From NCBI RefSeq assembly GCF_042445055.1, contig NZ_CP170339.1, positions 1,240,001-1,304,000 on the forward strand: a stretch of 64,000 nt of DNA, written 5' to 3'. Positions within the stretch are counted from its first letter, which is position 1. The number at the start of each line of letters is the position of its first letter. Below are positions 24,488 through 32,975 of the stretch, one piece after another. The notes below the pieces were generated by a model that saw only the letters and a program-made list of their open reading frames with translations, made no database searches and had not been told where the DNA came from. This DNA comes from Falsihalocynthiibacter sp042445055. GTDB lineage: Bacteria; Pseudomonadota; Alphaproteobacteria; Rhodobacterales; Rhodobacteraceae. A program made the position numbers and the translations under genes.

Positions 24488-25389
24488 GTTGCGTGGCTGT
24501 TGGCCCTCAACGAATTGAGCAAAGTTTGCTTGGAAGTCGCAAGATGGGTCTTGGCCGCGGCAAGGGCACGGTCAGGATCGCGGCTGCGCAAGGCTTCGAT
24601 ATAGTTCAGATGCTCACGTATGGCGCTTTCGTTTCTGAGGCGCTCGTCGGATTTATTCCATTGAAAATGATAGTGGAAAATAAGCGATATAACCTTCTGA
24701 AACTCCTTAACAAAACGATTGGTGACAATGCCGTTGATCGTTTCATGGAATGTCTCATCCAGTTTCGAGAAATCGTGATAGTCCTCGTCAATCTTGTCCA
24801 GAAGGGCAAGGTGCTGACGCTCTAGCTCGTCAAGTTTGGCCCAGATTTCATGATCAGGAGCAAGCGCCACAAGATGCCGTACCGAATTTAGCTCAAGAAC
24901 TGTCCGAAAATCCGAAAGCTCCAACGCATAGTCCGTGGTGAACCCATGCAAGACCCATCCGCCACGCGGGCGGCGGGTAACAATACCGACGCGACTAAGC
25001 GAGGCAAAGAACTCTTGCAACGTATGGGGCGCGACCGAGAAATCCTTGGACAATTGCGCCACGTTCAGTGCGGTTCCGGGGGGAACATCCATGCGTAACA
25101 CCCAGTCAAGGAAGCGCTCCTCTAGCTCTTCGATATTAAGCAAAGGTGCTGGCATCTCCATCGCGTCCGATGGGCGGGTGCATCGCACGACCGTTTTGTC
25201 GCGACCGTCAAGTGTGATGATCCCCGCGAGCTCAAGCTGAGCAAGGACGCTGCGCACGACGGTGCGGCTGACGCCCAGCTCAGTCGCAAGCATGTTCTCG
25301 GACGGGAGGGTGCCGCCTATTTCCGAACAATCACAAAGGGATAGCGCTTGGTTATACGCTTCGATGAAGCGCGTGTTTGTACGTGCCAT
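24484..25389 (-). CDS. GntR-family regulator with two winged-helix segments and FCD domain
   Basis: 301 aa, longer than the usual GntR/FCD length of about 220-240. The first winged helix contains LPSENMLATELGVSRTVVRSV (residues about 27-47). A second, less canonical helix-turn-helix unit follows (AQLSKDFSVAPHTLQEFFASL, then RRPRGGWVLHG, about 105-145), and then an all-helical FCD ligand domain. The start at 25389 has AGGAGG at a good distance; the ATG 9 bases further upstream touches the ribosome-binding site. It is divergent from the sugar importer at 25538, which it most likely regulates. Its 3' end overlaps ade by 4 bases. Confidence 0.8.
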   Translation of the reverse strand: MARTNTRFIEAYNQALSLCDCSEIGGTLPSENMLATELGVSRTVVRSVLAQLELAGIITLDGRDKTVVRCTRPSDAMEMPAPLLNIEELEERFLDWVLRMDVPPGTALNVAQLSKDFSVAPHTLQEFFASLSRVGIVTRRPRGGWVLHGFTTDYALELSDFRTVLELNSVRHLVALAPDHEIWAKLDELERQHLALLDKIDEDYHDFSKLDETFHETINGIVTNRFVKEFQKVISLIFHYHFQWNKSDERLRNESAIREHLNYIEALRSRDPDRALAAAKTHLATSKQTLLNSLRANSHAT

Positions 25390-25462
25390 GAGTGCCATCC
25401 TCCTTGTGATCTGAAAGTACTCTAGCTGTTTTTTACGTAATGTACAAAAATAATTAAAAACA

Positions 25463-25487
25463 ATTGACCTCGGCAAGGGGCGTCAAT
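25463..25487. promoter_or_regulatory. Dyad ATTGAC/GTCAAT before the sugar-importer operon
   Basis: ATTGAC (25463-25468) and GTCAAT (25482-25487) are inverted 6-mers separated by 13 bases, in the divergent region between the GntR gene (25389) and the permease gene (25538). TTGACC at 25464 could be a -35 box, but the matching -10 is poor. A role as operator for the adjacent regulator is inference. Confidence 0.3.
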
Positions 25488-25537
25488 ACGGTTTATTATT
25501 ATTAAAGCCAGAGGTGGGCTTTTGAAGGGAAGAGAAT

Positions 25538-26551
25538 ATGTCAGATACGCAGGTGGGAACAACAAAACGGCTCATGCCCAAAGGGGCGGCGCTCCACAAA
25601 TTGTCGGCGGTTATCACGCTGGTTTTGCTGGTGGTTGTGTTTTCATTTATGAGCCCTGCGTTCTTTTCGGTGAATAATGGCCTTACGATTTTGCTGCAAA
25701 CTGCGGTGATCGGTTTGTTGGCGATTGGGATGACGCTTGTCATCATTACGGGTGGCATTGATCTGAGCGTGGGTTCTGTGCTTGCGCTTTCTGGCGTCGT
25801 CGCGGGGCTCGTTATCAAGGCTGGTATGCCTGTTGTTCCTGCGATGGCGCTGGGAATTGTTACCGGTGGTTTATGTGGGTTTGTGAACGGTCTGGTCATT
25901 ACCAAGATGCGGATTACGCCTTTTGTGGCGACCTTGGGAATGATGATGATCGCACGCGGGGTTGCCTTGCAGCTAACTGGTGCAGCACCGATCAGCCGCC
26001 TTGGCGAAGCATTCGGCAAGCTGGGAAATGGTTCGTTCTTTCGCGTTGTCGAGATGCAGGCGAACGGCTTTCCGAAGGTCATTTTTCCCGGCATTCCTTA
26101 TCCTGCGGTGTTGCTATTGGTAATGGCGCTTTTGGGGGGATACCTGCTTCAGCGCCGCCAGATCGGGCGGCATATTTTCTCGGTTGGTTCTAACGAAGAA
26201 GCCGCGCGCCTTTCGGGTGTGAACGTCGCGCGTACGAAAATCTGGGCCTATTCGGCGTCCGGAGCGCTGGCAGGGTTGGCTGGCATGGTGCTGATGTCGC
26301 GTCTTGTGACAGTACAGCCAAATGAAGGCGTCATGTACGAACTCGACGCAATCGCAGCATCGGTAATCGGCGGCGCATCCCTCATGGGCGGGGTCGGTAG
26401 CATCTCGGGAAGTATGATCGGCGCGTTTATTATCGGAGTCTTGCGCAACGGTTTGAATATGGCTGGCACCTCTGCGTTCATCCAGCAAATCATTATCGGC
26501 ATCGTGGTGATTGGTGCCGTCTACGTGGATCAAATCCGCAACCGAAACTGA
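25538..26551 (+). CDS. Sugar ABC transporter permease (RbsC/FrcC-like)
   Basis: 337 aa hydrophobic protein of the ribose/xylose/fructose branched permease family. It contains the conserved GMTLVIITGGIDLSVGSVLA near residue 65 and a cytoplasmic loop RRQIGRHIFSVGSNEEAARLSGVN near residue 205. It forms a homodimeric channel for a pentose, hexose or polyol. The start is ATG 25538 behind GGGAAGAG. Unlike many operons of this type, the permease gene comes first. Confidence 0.9.
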   Translation: MSDTQVGTTKRLMPKGAALHKLSAVITLVLLVVVFSFMSPAFFSVNNGLTILLQTAVIGLLAIGMTLVIITGGIDLSVGSVLALSGVVAGLVIKAGMPVVPAMALGIVTGGLCGFVNGLVITKMRITPFVATLGMMMIARGVALQLTGAAPISRLGEAFGKLGNGSFFRVVEMQANGFPKVIFPGIPYPAVLLLVMALLGGYLLQRRQIGRHIFSVGSNEEAARLSGVNVARTKIWAYSASGALAGLAGMVLMSRLVTVQPNEGVMYELDAIAASVIGGASLMGGVGSISGSMIGAFIIGVLRNGLNMAGTSAFIQQIIIGIVVIGAVYVDQIRNRN

Positions 26552-26590
26552 ACCATAAATGAAAACTAAATCTTCATAAGGGAGGAAACC

Positions 26591-27532
26591 ATGAAGAAAA
26601 CACTAACGACTGCACTTGCCACTGGTGTTCTTGCACTGTCCGCGTCGATCGCATCTGCGGGCGAGATCGCGGTGATCGTCAAGACGACGAACTCGAATTT
26701 CTGGCAGAACGTAAACAAAGGCGCGACAGCGGCAATCGAAGGGCAGAGCGAGCATACTTTGTCTTTCAACGGGCCTGCTTCTGAGTCTGCTGTTGCAGAT
26801 CAGGTGTCGCTTGTTGAGAACGCGATTAACCGTGGCGTTTCGGCGATTGTTCTGGCGCCTTCGGACCCAGAAGCGCTGGCACCCGTGGTGAAGCGTGCAT
26901 TTGAATCGGGCATTCCTGTTGCGATTATAGACAGCGGATTGGCCGAAGGGAGCGAGCAGTATTACCAAACGTTCCTTTCCACGGATAACTGCGCAGCAGG
27001 CGAACAAGCTGCTCAGTTGATGATCGATAATGCGGGTAGCACGGGCAAAGTTGCGGTCATGTCGTATGTTGCTGGTGTTGGTTCCGAAATTGGTCGTGTC
27101 GGGTGTTTTGTTGACTACATTGATGCGAACTCTGACATCGAGATCGTTGGCCCACTTTACTCGCAATCGCAAATGGCAACTGCGTTGAACCAGACAACTG
27201 ATACGCTTGCCGCAAATGGTGATCTGGTTGGTATATTTGGTGCGAACGAGCCAACAGCGATTGGCATGGGCCGCGCGATTGAGCAAGCTGGCAAGGCCGG
27301 TCAACTGACCGCGATTGGTTTTGATGGCAACGCCGACTTGCAGGATATGGTCAAGAGTGGCACGCTGCTTGCGACGGCTGTGCAGGGTTCGTTCCAGATG
27401 GGTGAGCTAGGCGTTAATGCTGTGATCGACATTCTGGCGGGCAACGAAGTCGAAGACTTTATCGACACAGGCGTGATTATGGTCACTAAAGAGAACATCG
27501 ACGCTCCCGAAGCACAAAACGTTCTATACTAA
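26591..27532 (+). CDS. Sugar ABC transporter substrate-binding protein (RbsB/FrcB-like)
   Basis: 313 aa periplasmic-binding protein of the LacI-like type with a signal peptide ending ...SIASA. It begins EIAVIVKTTNSNFWQNVNKGA and contains FESGIPVAIIDSGL, DNCAAGEQAAQLM and GIFGANEPTAIGMGRAI, as in ribose/fructose-binding proteins. The ribosome-binding site GGGAGGAAACC precedes ATG 26591. A perfect 9-bp stem-loop follows the stop codon. Confidence 0.9.
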   Translation: MKKTLTTALATGVLALSASIASAGEIAVIVKTTNSNFWQNVNKGATAAIEGQSEHTLSFNGPASESAVADQVSLVENAINRGVSAIVLAPSDPEALAPVVKRAFESGIPVAIIDSGLAEGSEQYYQTFLSTDNCAAGEQAAQLMIDNAGSTGKVAVMSYVAGVGSEIGRVGCFVDYIDANSDIEIVGPLYSQSQMATALNQTTDTLAANGDLVGIFGANEPTAIGMGRAIEQAGKAGQLTAIGFDGNADLQDMVKSGTLLATAVQGSFQMGELGVNAVIDILAGNEVEDFIDTGVIMVTKENIDAPEAQNVLY

Positions 27533-27540
27533 ATGTGCGT

Positions 27541-27568
27541 TGGCCAGCGGAAGTGTATTCGCTGGCCA
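27541..27568 (+). terminator. Intercistronic stem-loop after the sugar-binding protein gene
   Basis: Arms TGGCCAGCG (27541-27549) and CGCTGGCCA (27560-27568) form a perfect 9-bp stem with a 10-base loop. No T-run follows, so it is more likely an mRNA 3'-end stabiliser than a full terminator. Confidence 0.6.
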
Positions 27569-27595
27569 TAACAACACTTGCCTACAGGAATTTCC

Positions 27596-28381
27596 ATGCT
27601 CGACTCCGAACAATCGCGGACACCACTGGTTGAGATGTCTGATATCTACAAGCGCTTTGGCGGTATTCATGCTGTTGAAGGCGTTTCCACCGATCTCTAT
27701 CCGGGGGAGGTCGTCGGGGTGCTTGGCCATAACGGTGCGGGCAAGTCATGCCTGATGCGTATCCTGTCAGGAGCGATGAAAGCGAACGAGGGGACGATCC
27801 GTGTAAACGGTGAATTGGCGGATTTACAGACTCCGCAAGACGCCAAAAAATACGGTATCGAAACGATCTATCAGAACTTGGCACTGGCAAATCATCTGGA
27901 TGCTGCGGCGAACCTATTTCTTGGACGTGAGTTAAAGACGAGGTTCGGTAACCTCGACGAGGCCCGAATGCACGCCGAAACAAAGGACGCGCTGCGCCAA
28001 CTTAACCCCAACTTCAAAAACCTGAAGGACCCTGTTGCCAAACTTTCGGGCGGGCAGCGTCAGGTCATTGCGATTGCGCGTGCGATTTATTTTCAGGCCA
28101 AAGTTCTGATCATGGATGAGCCCACAGCGGCGCTTGGCCCATCGGAAACCGCCATGGTTGCGGACCTTACGCGGCGCCTCAAGGCGGAGGGAATTGGGAT
28201 TTTTCTGATCAGTCATGATATGCATGACGTGTTCGAACTTTGTGATCGTGTGATGGTCATGAATAAAGGGCGCAATGTCGGGGCGTTCAAAATCGAAGAC
28301 GTCAACAAGGATGATATTCTCAGCCTTATCATCAAAGGCAGTTTGCCGGATGATTGGGCGCCACGGGGGCCGAGTAAATGA
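27596..28381 (+). CDS. Sugar ABC transporter ATP-binding protein (single-domain, FrcA-like)
   Basis: 261 aa with one nucleotide-binding domain, unlike the duplicated RbsA/MglA (about 500 aa) but like FrcA of rhizobial fructose importers. Walker A reads GHNGAGKSCLMRIL, with Cys where Thr is usual after the Lys-Ser pair. The signature LSGGQRQV and Walker B VLIMDEPTAALG are intact. The start is ATG 27596 behind CAGGAA; a TTG 18 bases upstream is an alternative. It overlaps the dehydrogenase gene by 4 bases. Confidence 0.85.
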   Translation: MLDSEQSRTPLVEMSDIYKRFGGIHAVEGVSTDLYPGEVVGVLGHNGAGKSCLMRILSGAMKANEGTIRVNGELADLQTPQDAKKYGIETIYQNLALANHLDAAANLFLGRELKTRFGNLDEARMHAETKDALRQLNPNFKNLKDPVAKLSGGQRQVIAIARAIYFQAKVLIMDEPTAALGPSETAMVADLTRRLKAEGIGIFLISHDMHDVFELCDRVMVMNKGRNVGAFKIEDVNKDDILSLIIKGSLPDDWAPRGPSK

Positions 28382-29394
28382 GCGCGAAAACCATGAACGT
28401 TGGGGTTGTCATCGAGCCGGGACAATTCGCAATTGAGCAGCGACCGTTGCCATCAGATATCCCCGAGGGTTGGGTGCTAATTGATATCTGCGCGGTCGGG
28501 ATGTGCGGCACGGACTATCACATTCTTGAGGGCAAGCATCCATTTCTTGCCTACCCGCGCGTCATTGGCCACGAGCTTTGCGGGCGTGTTACGCGTGAGG
28601 CCGAGGGGTGGAACGCGGGTGATCTCGTCGTTGTGAACCCCTATTTGGCATGTGGCTCCTGTCGGGCGTGTGAGCGCGGCAAGCCGAACTGTTGCTATCA
28701 GATCGAGGTTCTTGGTGTGCATCGCGATGGTGGGCTGGCTGCCCAGTTGGCGGTGCCTGCGGGCAATCTTTATCCTGCTGATGGATTGACGCCGTTACAG
28801 GCCGCAATGACCGAGTTCCTTGCGATTGGTGCGCATGCGGTGCGGCGCTCAGAGGTGGGCGAGGGGGATCGCGTTTTGGTGACGGGAGTGGGCCCGATTG
28901 GGATCGGTACGGCGCTATTCGCACGCCTGAAGGGAGCAGAGGTTGACCTACTCGATTTAAGCGAAGCGCGGCTCGATATGGCGGCGAGAAAGTTCGGCTT
29001 GGAGGTTGGTCATACCTCGGTAGATGCCGCGCTCTCCGCAACGGGTGGTGACGGCTATGATGTACTGTTTGATGCCACGGGGCATGGAGGTGCCATAGAG
29101 GCAGGTTTCAAGGCTGTCGCGCATGGCGGGTCTTACGTACTTGTGAGCGTGGTAAAGGACGATATTACCTTCAGCGATCCCGAATTCCACAAGCGAGAGA
29201 TGCGCTTAATCGGGAGCCGTAATGCGTTAAAGTCTGATTTTGATTGTGTTATGGAGGCATTCCGCAACGGGTTGATAGATGCGGAGGCGCTGTGCTCTAG
29301 CGTGCTTTCACTTGAGGAACTGTCGCAGCAATTCGGCGATCTTGCATCGGATCGAGCGGACCTGATTAAGGTTATTGTTGAGCTTAAAGGCTAG
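28378..29394 (+). CDS. Zinc-dependent alcohol (polyol/sugar-acid) dehydrogenase
   Basis: 338 aa medium-chain dehydrogenase. The catalytic zinc site is GMCGTDYHILEGKHP (Cys near residue 40) with GHELCGRV (His near 62). The structural zinc cysteines are in ACGSCRACERGKPNCC (near 83-98), and the nucleotide-binding motif is VTGVGPIGIGTALF (near 168-181). The closest recognised relatives are sorbitol, threonine and L-idonate/L-gulonate-type dehydrogenases. It is translationally coupled to the sugar ATPase gene (ATGA overlap), so it probably oxidises the imported sugar, polyol or sugar acid. The exact substrate is unknown. Confidence 0.85.
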   Translation: MSAKTMNVGVVIEPGQFAIEQRPLPSDIPEGWVLIDICAVGMCGTDYHILEGKHPFLAYPRVIGHELCGRVTREAEGWNAGDLVVVNPYLACGSCRACERGKPNCCYQIEVLGVHRDGGLAAQLAVPAGNLYPADGLTPLQAAMTEFLAIGAHAVRRSEVGEGDRVLVTGVGPIGIGTALFARLKGAEVDLLDLSEARLDMAARKFGLEVGHTSVDAALSATGGDGYDVLFDATGHGGAIEAGFKAVAHGGSYVLVSVVKDDITFSDPEFHKREMRLIGSRNALKSDFDCVMEAFRNGLIDAEALCSSVLSLEELSQQFGDLASDRADLIKVIVELKG

Positions 29395-29431
29395 CCGCTT
29401 TGAGCTTCCGCGTTTCGCTGATGGTTGGTCG

Positions 29432-29479
29432 CTTGCAAGAACTCGGCATTTGCAAAGTGGAAAACTCAATTTTTGCAAA
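29432..29479. repeat. TTTGCAAA octamers in the convergent intergenic region
   Basis: Two exact TTTGCAAA octamers (29449-29456 and 29472-29479) and one CTTGCAAG (29432-29439) lie between the convergent dehydrogenase and lipoprotein genes. The motif resembles the phased octamers at 42-79. Its position at the 3' ends of both flanking genes argues against an ordinary promoter operator. Confidence 0.4.
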
Positions 29480-29576
29480 CTGAGAAATGGCCGCACATCA
29501 GGCGATGGCAAAACGCATAATACTAGTCGTTTAGGGCGCATTACTTAAGTAGTGAATACTCAACTTCACAAACAAA

Positions 29577-29608
29577 AACAGCCGAAACGCATGTGCGCTT
29601 CGGCTGTT
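29577..29608 (-). terminator. Rho-independent terminator of the lipoprotein gene
   Basis: Arms AACAGCCGAA (29577-29586) and TTCGGCTGTT (29599-29608) pair perfectly over 10 bp, with an inner CGC/GCG extension. On the minus strand the stem is followed by TTTTTGTTTG, a good T-tract. It lies 36 bases beyond the stop of the gene at 29645. Confidence 0.85.
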
Positions 29609-29644
29609 TGATCCTTAGGGCGTCAGGCCCTTCGTATCTTGGCT

Positions 29645-30019
29645 TTAGCCAACGACTTTATAGCCGCGCTGACGCATGCAGTTGCGGATGATCACTTCTT
29701 TGTTCGAGTTTTGCTCAAGCGCGCCTGCTGTTAGGCCTGCGAGTGCACCGAGTGCTGCGGCGTCACGAACGTTGTTGTTATTGTTGTTAAATACAGCTGT
29801 ACCTGCTGCTGCTACACCAGCACCGGTTGCAACCTGAGCTGCTGTGTCGCTTGCGAGAGCACCTTGTTGTGCGGCGAGGTTTTGACATTGTGCAAGGTCA
29901 GCGCCGTAGTTCGCGCTTACTGGGCCGTCGATTACTGGTTGATAGTTCGAACCAGTGTTGCCGCAGGCAGCTACGGCAAGAACAAGAGGGATGGAAGAAA
30001 TTTTTAGAAGGTTGCGCAT
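29645..30019 (-). CDS. Small lipoprotein with glycine-zipper-like segment
   Basis: 124 aa. A signal peptide with lipobox LAVAAC places the lipidated cysteine at residue 19. The middle holds an Ala/Gly-rich stretch (ATGAGVAAAGTAVF, then ALGALAGLTAGALEQ) split by a run of six asparagines, like small glycine-zipper outer-membrane lipoproteins. Two later cysteines (AQCQN and RNCMRQRGY) may form a disulfide. It is a single gene with its own terminator. The function is unknown; a cell-envelope role is likely. Confidence 0.75.
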   Translation of the reverse strand: MRNLLKISSIPLVLAVAACGNTGSNYQPVIDGPVSANYGADLAQCQNLAAQQGALASDTAAQVATGAGVAAAGTAVFNNNNNNVRDAAALGALAGLTAGALEQNSNKEVIIRNCMRQRGYKVVG

Positions 30020-30241
30020 GATGAACCCTTTCAGATCTACTATTATTATTCGGCCTGCTTGTATTGAACAGACACAATACTTCGCAAGCTTAGGGGCTTA
30101 GGTGTTTTAAATCAATTAAGTCGTACATTCGTTCGGCAAAGATATGCCAACCCTTGAAACATGACGATTTTGTTCTGTGAGCGCAAGATTGATTTGAAGG
30201 GGTCAGCACCGTAATGCTGGCGTATCAGGATTGGGAGAAAC

Positions 30242-30928
30242 ATGACCGAATACGCTTTTACCCCCCCGCAGACCATAGCTTTGCCGATCATCAACACAGA
30301 TGCGCGTTTCCCCGTAAGAAGGGTGTATTGTATCGGCCGCAACTATGCGGCGCATGCTGTCGAGATGGGGTATGATCCCGATCGCGAGGCACCGTTTTTC
30401 TTTCAGAAGAACCCAGATAATCTCGATACATCTGGAATTTTCCCATATCCCGAAGAAACGAGTGATGTGCATCACGAGGTTGAATTGGCGGTCATGTTGG
30501 GCGCGGGAGGCTCGAACATTGGCGTCGATGATGCACTGTCTCATGTGTTCGGTTATGGCGTTAGTCTCGATATGACGCGGCGAGATCTTCAGGCCGAGAT
30601 GAAGAAGGCTGGGCGGCCATGGGAAATCGGCAAGGCATTCGAGCGATCCGCGCCTATTTCCCCGATTTATCCAGTCACCAAGATCGGCCACCCCACACAG
30701 GGCAATATCGCGCTGACGGTGAACGGGGACGTACGACAGGAGGGCGATCTGAGCCAGATGATCTGGAAAACGCCCGAAATCATTTCCTATTTGTCTCAAT
30801 ATTTTACCCTTGCGGCGGGGGATGTGATCCTTTCTGGGACACCTTCAGGTGTGGGGCGGGTAAACGTCGGAGACCGTATGATCGCAACCATCGAAGGGGT
30901 CGGCGAACTCGAAGTTCAGGTTGCTTGA
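30242..30928 (+). CDS. Fumarylacetoacetate hydrolase family protein (short form)
   Basis: 228 aa. It contains VYCIGRNYAAHAVEMG (near residues 29-44), HHEVELAVMLG with the metal-binding glutamates (near 77-87), the motif DMTRRDLQ (near 111-118) and ILSGTPSGVGRV near 200, all typical of the FAH family that cleaves or hydrates acylpyruvates and related 2-keto acids. The start is ATG 30242 behind GGGAGAAA. A second FAH-family gene follows 72 bases on, which suggests a shared 2-keto-3-deoxy-acid or acylpyruvate pathway. The exact reaction is not determinable. Confidence 0.82.
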   Translation: MTEYAFTPPQTIALPIINTDARFPVRRVYCIGRNYAAHAVEMGYDPDREAPFFFQKNPDNLDTSGIFPYPEETSDVHHEVELAVMLGAGGSNIGVDDALSHVFGYGVSLDMTRRDLQAEMKKAGRPWEIGKAFERSAPISPIYPVTKIGHPTQGNIALTVNGDVRQEGDLSQMIWKTPEIISYLSQYFTLAAGDVILSGTPSGVGRVNVGDRMIATIEGVGELEVQVA

Positions 30929-31000
30929 CGTTACGGCACTATTCATGGCGGAAGGAACGGATTAAGAGATATAGGCAATCGACTAATTGGGGCGGAGACT

Positions 31001-32152
31001 ATGACATTTTTCAACGATCAATCTGAACTTCAGGGCACCTATATCGGGCGCGTATGGGATGCGGCGGCACAGGGGCCGTCCGTTGTAACGCTGCGCGAAG
31101 GGCGGGTGATAGACATTACATCTAAAGCGGCACCGTTGGTGCGTGATATCTGTGAAATGGATGATCCCACCGCATACGTACGCACCGCTGAAGGAGTAGA
31201 TATCGGCGCGCTTGCGGATTTGGAGGCTGCACCCGCAGGCGATTTGAGCCAGACACATTTCATCGCGCCGTGTGATTTGCAATCGGTCAAGGCGTGCGGC
31301 GTGACATTTGCAAGTTCGATGGTTGAGCGCGTTATTGAGGAGCGCGCAGCGGGCGATCCCCAAGCCGCCGAGGCCATCCGCGCACGAGTCGGGGCAGTGA
31401 TCGGCAACAGCCTTCGGGATATCGAAGCCGGTTCCGAGCAGGCGGAGAAGGTGAAGGAGGCGCTGATCGGCGAGGGGCTTTGGAGCCAGTATCTCGAAGT
31501 GGGTATTGGTCCTGACGCAGAAGTCTTCTCCAAGGCGCAGATTTTGTCGTCTGTCGGCCCAAACGCCGAAGTCGGCCTGCACCCGATTTCAAACTGGAAC
31601 AACCCAGAGCCAGAAGTCGTGCTGGCGGTATCGTCTGACGGGCGCATTGTGGGTGCGACATTGGGCAATGATGTGAACCTGCGCGATGTAGAGGGGCGCA
31701 GCGCTCTCCTCCTCTCAAAGGCAAAAGATAACAACGCTTCCTGTGCAATCGGGCCGTTTATCCGCTTGTTCGATGATGGGTATTCGCTAGACGATGTTCG
31801 CGAGGCCGAATTGGACCTGACGGTGACGGGCGAAGATGGATTTACCCTCAAGGGGCATTCCTCCATGCGTGAAATTAGCCGTGATCCAGCCGATCTAGTG
31901 CGCCAGACATTGGGCCCTCATCACCAATATCCCGACGGGATTGTGCTTTTCCTTGGGACGCTTTTTGCACCAACACAGGACCGTGATGTTCCCGGCGAAG
32001 GGTTCACGCATAAGCTCGGAGATGTTGTGACGATTTCTGCGAAGGGGCTTGGGCGCTTGCAGAATACTGTGCGTCTTTCGACGGAATGTGCTGAGTGGCG
32101 TTTTGGCGTCAGCCACCTAATGCGCAACCTTGCAAAGCGTGGGTTGCTCTAG
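31001..32152 (+). CDS. Fumarylacetoacetate hydrolase family protein (long form, 2-keto-3-deoxy-sugar-acid dehydratase-like)
   Basis: 383 aa with an FAH-type C-terminal half. It contains the segments ACGVTFASSMVERV (near 98-111), NNPEPEVVLAVSS (near 203-215), LGNDVNLRDVEGRSALLLSKAKDNNASCAIGP split over 224-255 and GIVLFLGTLFAP (near 315). The length and the IGPDAEVFSKAQ segment resemble proteins annotated as 2-dehydro-3-deoxy-arabinonate dehydratases in non-phosphorylative pentose pathways. That assignment is by resemblance only. Together with the sugar importer and zinc dehydrogenase upstream it could form part of a sugar-acid route, though no sugar-acid dehydratase or lactonase is in the window. 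Confidence 0.7.
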   Translation: MTFFNDQSELQGTYIGRVWDAAAQGPSVVTLREGRVIDITSKAAPLVRDICEMDDPTAYVRTAEGVDIGALADLEAAPAGDLSQTHFIAPCDLQSVKACGVTFASSMVERVIEERAAGDPQAAEAIRARVGAVIGNSLRDIEAGSEQAEKVKEALIGEGLWSQYLEVGIGPDAEVFSKAQILSSVGPNAEVGLHPISNWNNPEPEVVLAVSSDGRIVGATLGNDVNLRDVEGRSALLLSKAKDNNASCAIGPFIRLFDDGYSLDDVREAELDLTVTGEDGFTLKGHSSMREISRDPADLVRQTLGPHHQYPDGIVLFLGTLFAPTQDRDVPGEGFTHKLGDVVTISAKGLGRLQNTVRLSTECAEWRFGVSHLMRNLAKRGLL

Positions 32153-32168
32153 GGGCTGACGCCGTTTT

Positions 32169-32975
32169 CTAGGCCTCGCGTTCGGCGGCCTGTTGTCTCG
32201 CGATCGCTCGTTTTGATACGAGCGACGCGGTGATGACGCCGACCGTGACAATCCCGATAATGATCGTCGATAGGGCGTTGATTTCAGGACTGACGCCCAA
32301 ACGCACCGACGAGTAGATCTTGATCGGCAAGGTGGTCGATGACGGCCCCGCAGTAAAGCTCGCGATTACCAGATCATCCAGCGAAAGCGTGAACGCCAAG
32401 AGCCAGCCCGAGATCACCGCGGGGGCGATAATGGGAAGCGTGACGCTCTTGAATGCGTCCCAACCCGAACAACCCAGATCATAAGCGGCCTCTTCGAGCG
32501 AGCGGTCAAACGACGCCATGCGTGCCGAAACCACCACCGATACATAGCACATCGAGAACGTCGCGTGCGCCAGAACGATCGTCGTCACGCCGCGCGGCAT
32601 TCCGATCGAGATGAACAGCAGCAAGAGCGACAGACCAGTGATTACCTCTGGCATCACGAGTGGCGCATAGATCATCCCCGAAAAGAGCGTACGCCCATAG
32701 AACCGACCGGATCGCACCAATACAAAGGCGGCAAGCGTCCCGAGTACCGTCGCAATCGTTGACGAGAACAACCCAACCTTAACCGTGACCCAAGCCGCAT
32801 CAAGAAAGGCTTGGTTTTGGAACAGTTCCCCGTACCATTTGGTCGAGAACCCCGCCCATACCGTCACCAGCTTTGACTCGTTGAAGCTAAAGATAATCAG
32901 GATCAGGATTGGAATGTACAGGAACGCAAACCCCAGAGTGAGGGCGACGATATTGAAACCAGATAGGCGTCTCAT
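32169..32975 (-). CDS. potI: Putrescine ABC transporter permease PotI
   Basis: 268 aa with six membrane helices. It starts MRRLSGFNIVALTLGFAFLYIP and contains SFNESKLVTVWAGFSTKWYGELFQN, typical of PotC/PotI. The EAA loop is SLEEAAYDLGCSGWDAFKSVTL (near residue 153). It is the last gene of potFGHI, overlapping potH by 4 bases. It pairs with PotH to form the channel. The convergent FAH gene ends 16 bases away. Confidence 0.9.
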   Translation of the reverse strand: MRRLSGFNIVALTLGFAFLYIPILILIIFSFNESKLVTVWAGFSTKWYGELFQNQAFLDAAWVTVKVGLFSSTIATVLGTLAAFVLVRSGRFYGRTLFSGMIYAPLVMPEVITGLSLLLLFISIGMPRGVTTIVLAHATFSMCYVSVVVSARMASFDRSLEEAAYDLGCSGWDAFKSVTLPIIAPAVISGWLLAFTLSLDDLVIASFTAGPSSTTLPIKIYSSVRLGVSPEINALSTIIIGIVTVGVITASLVSKRAIARQQAAEREA

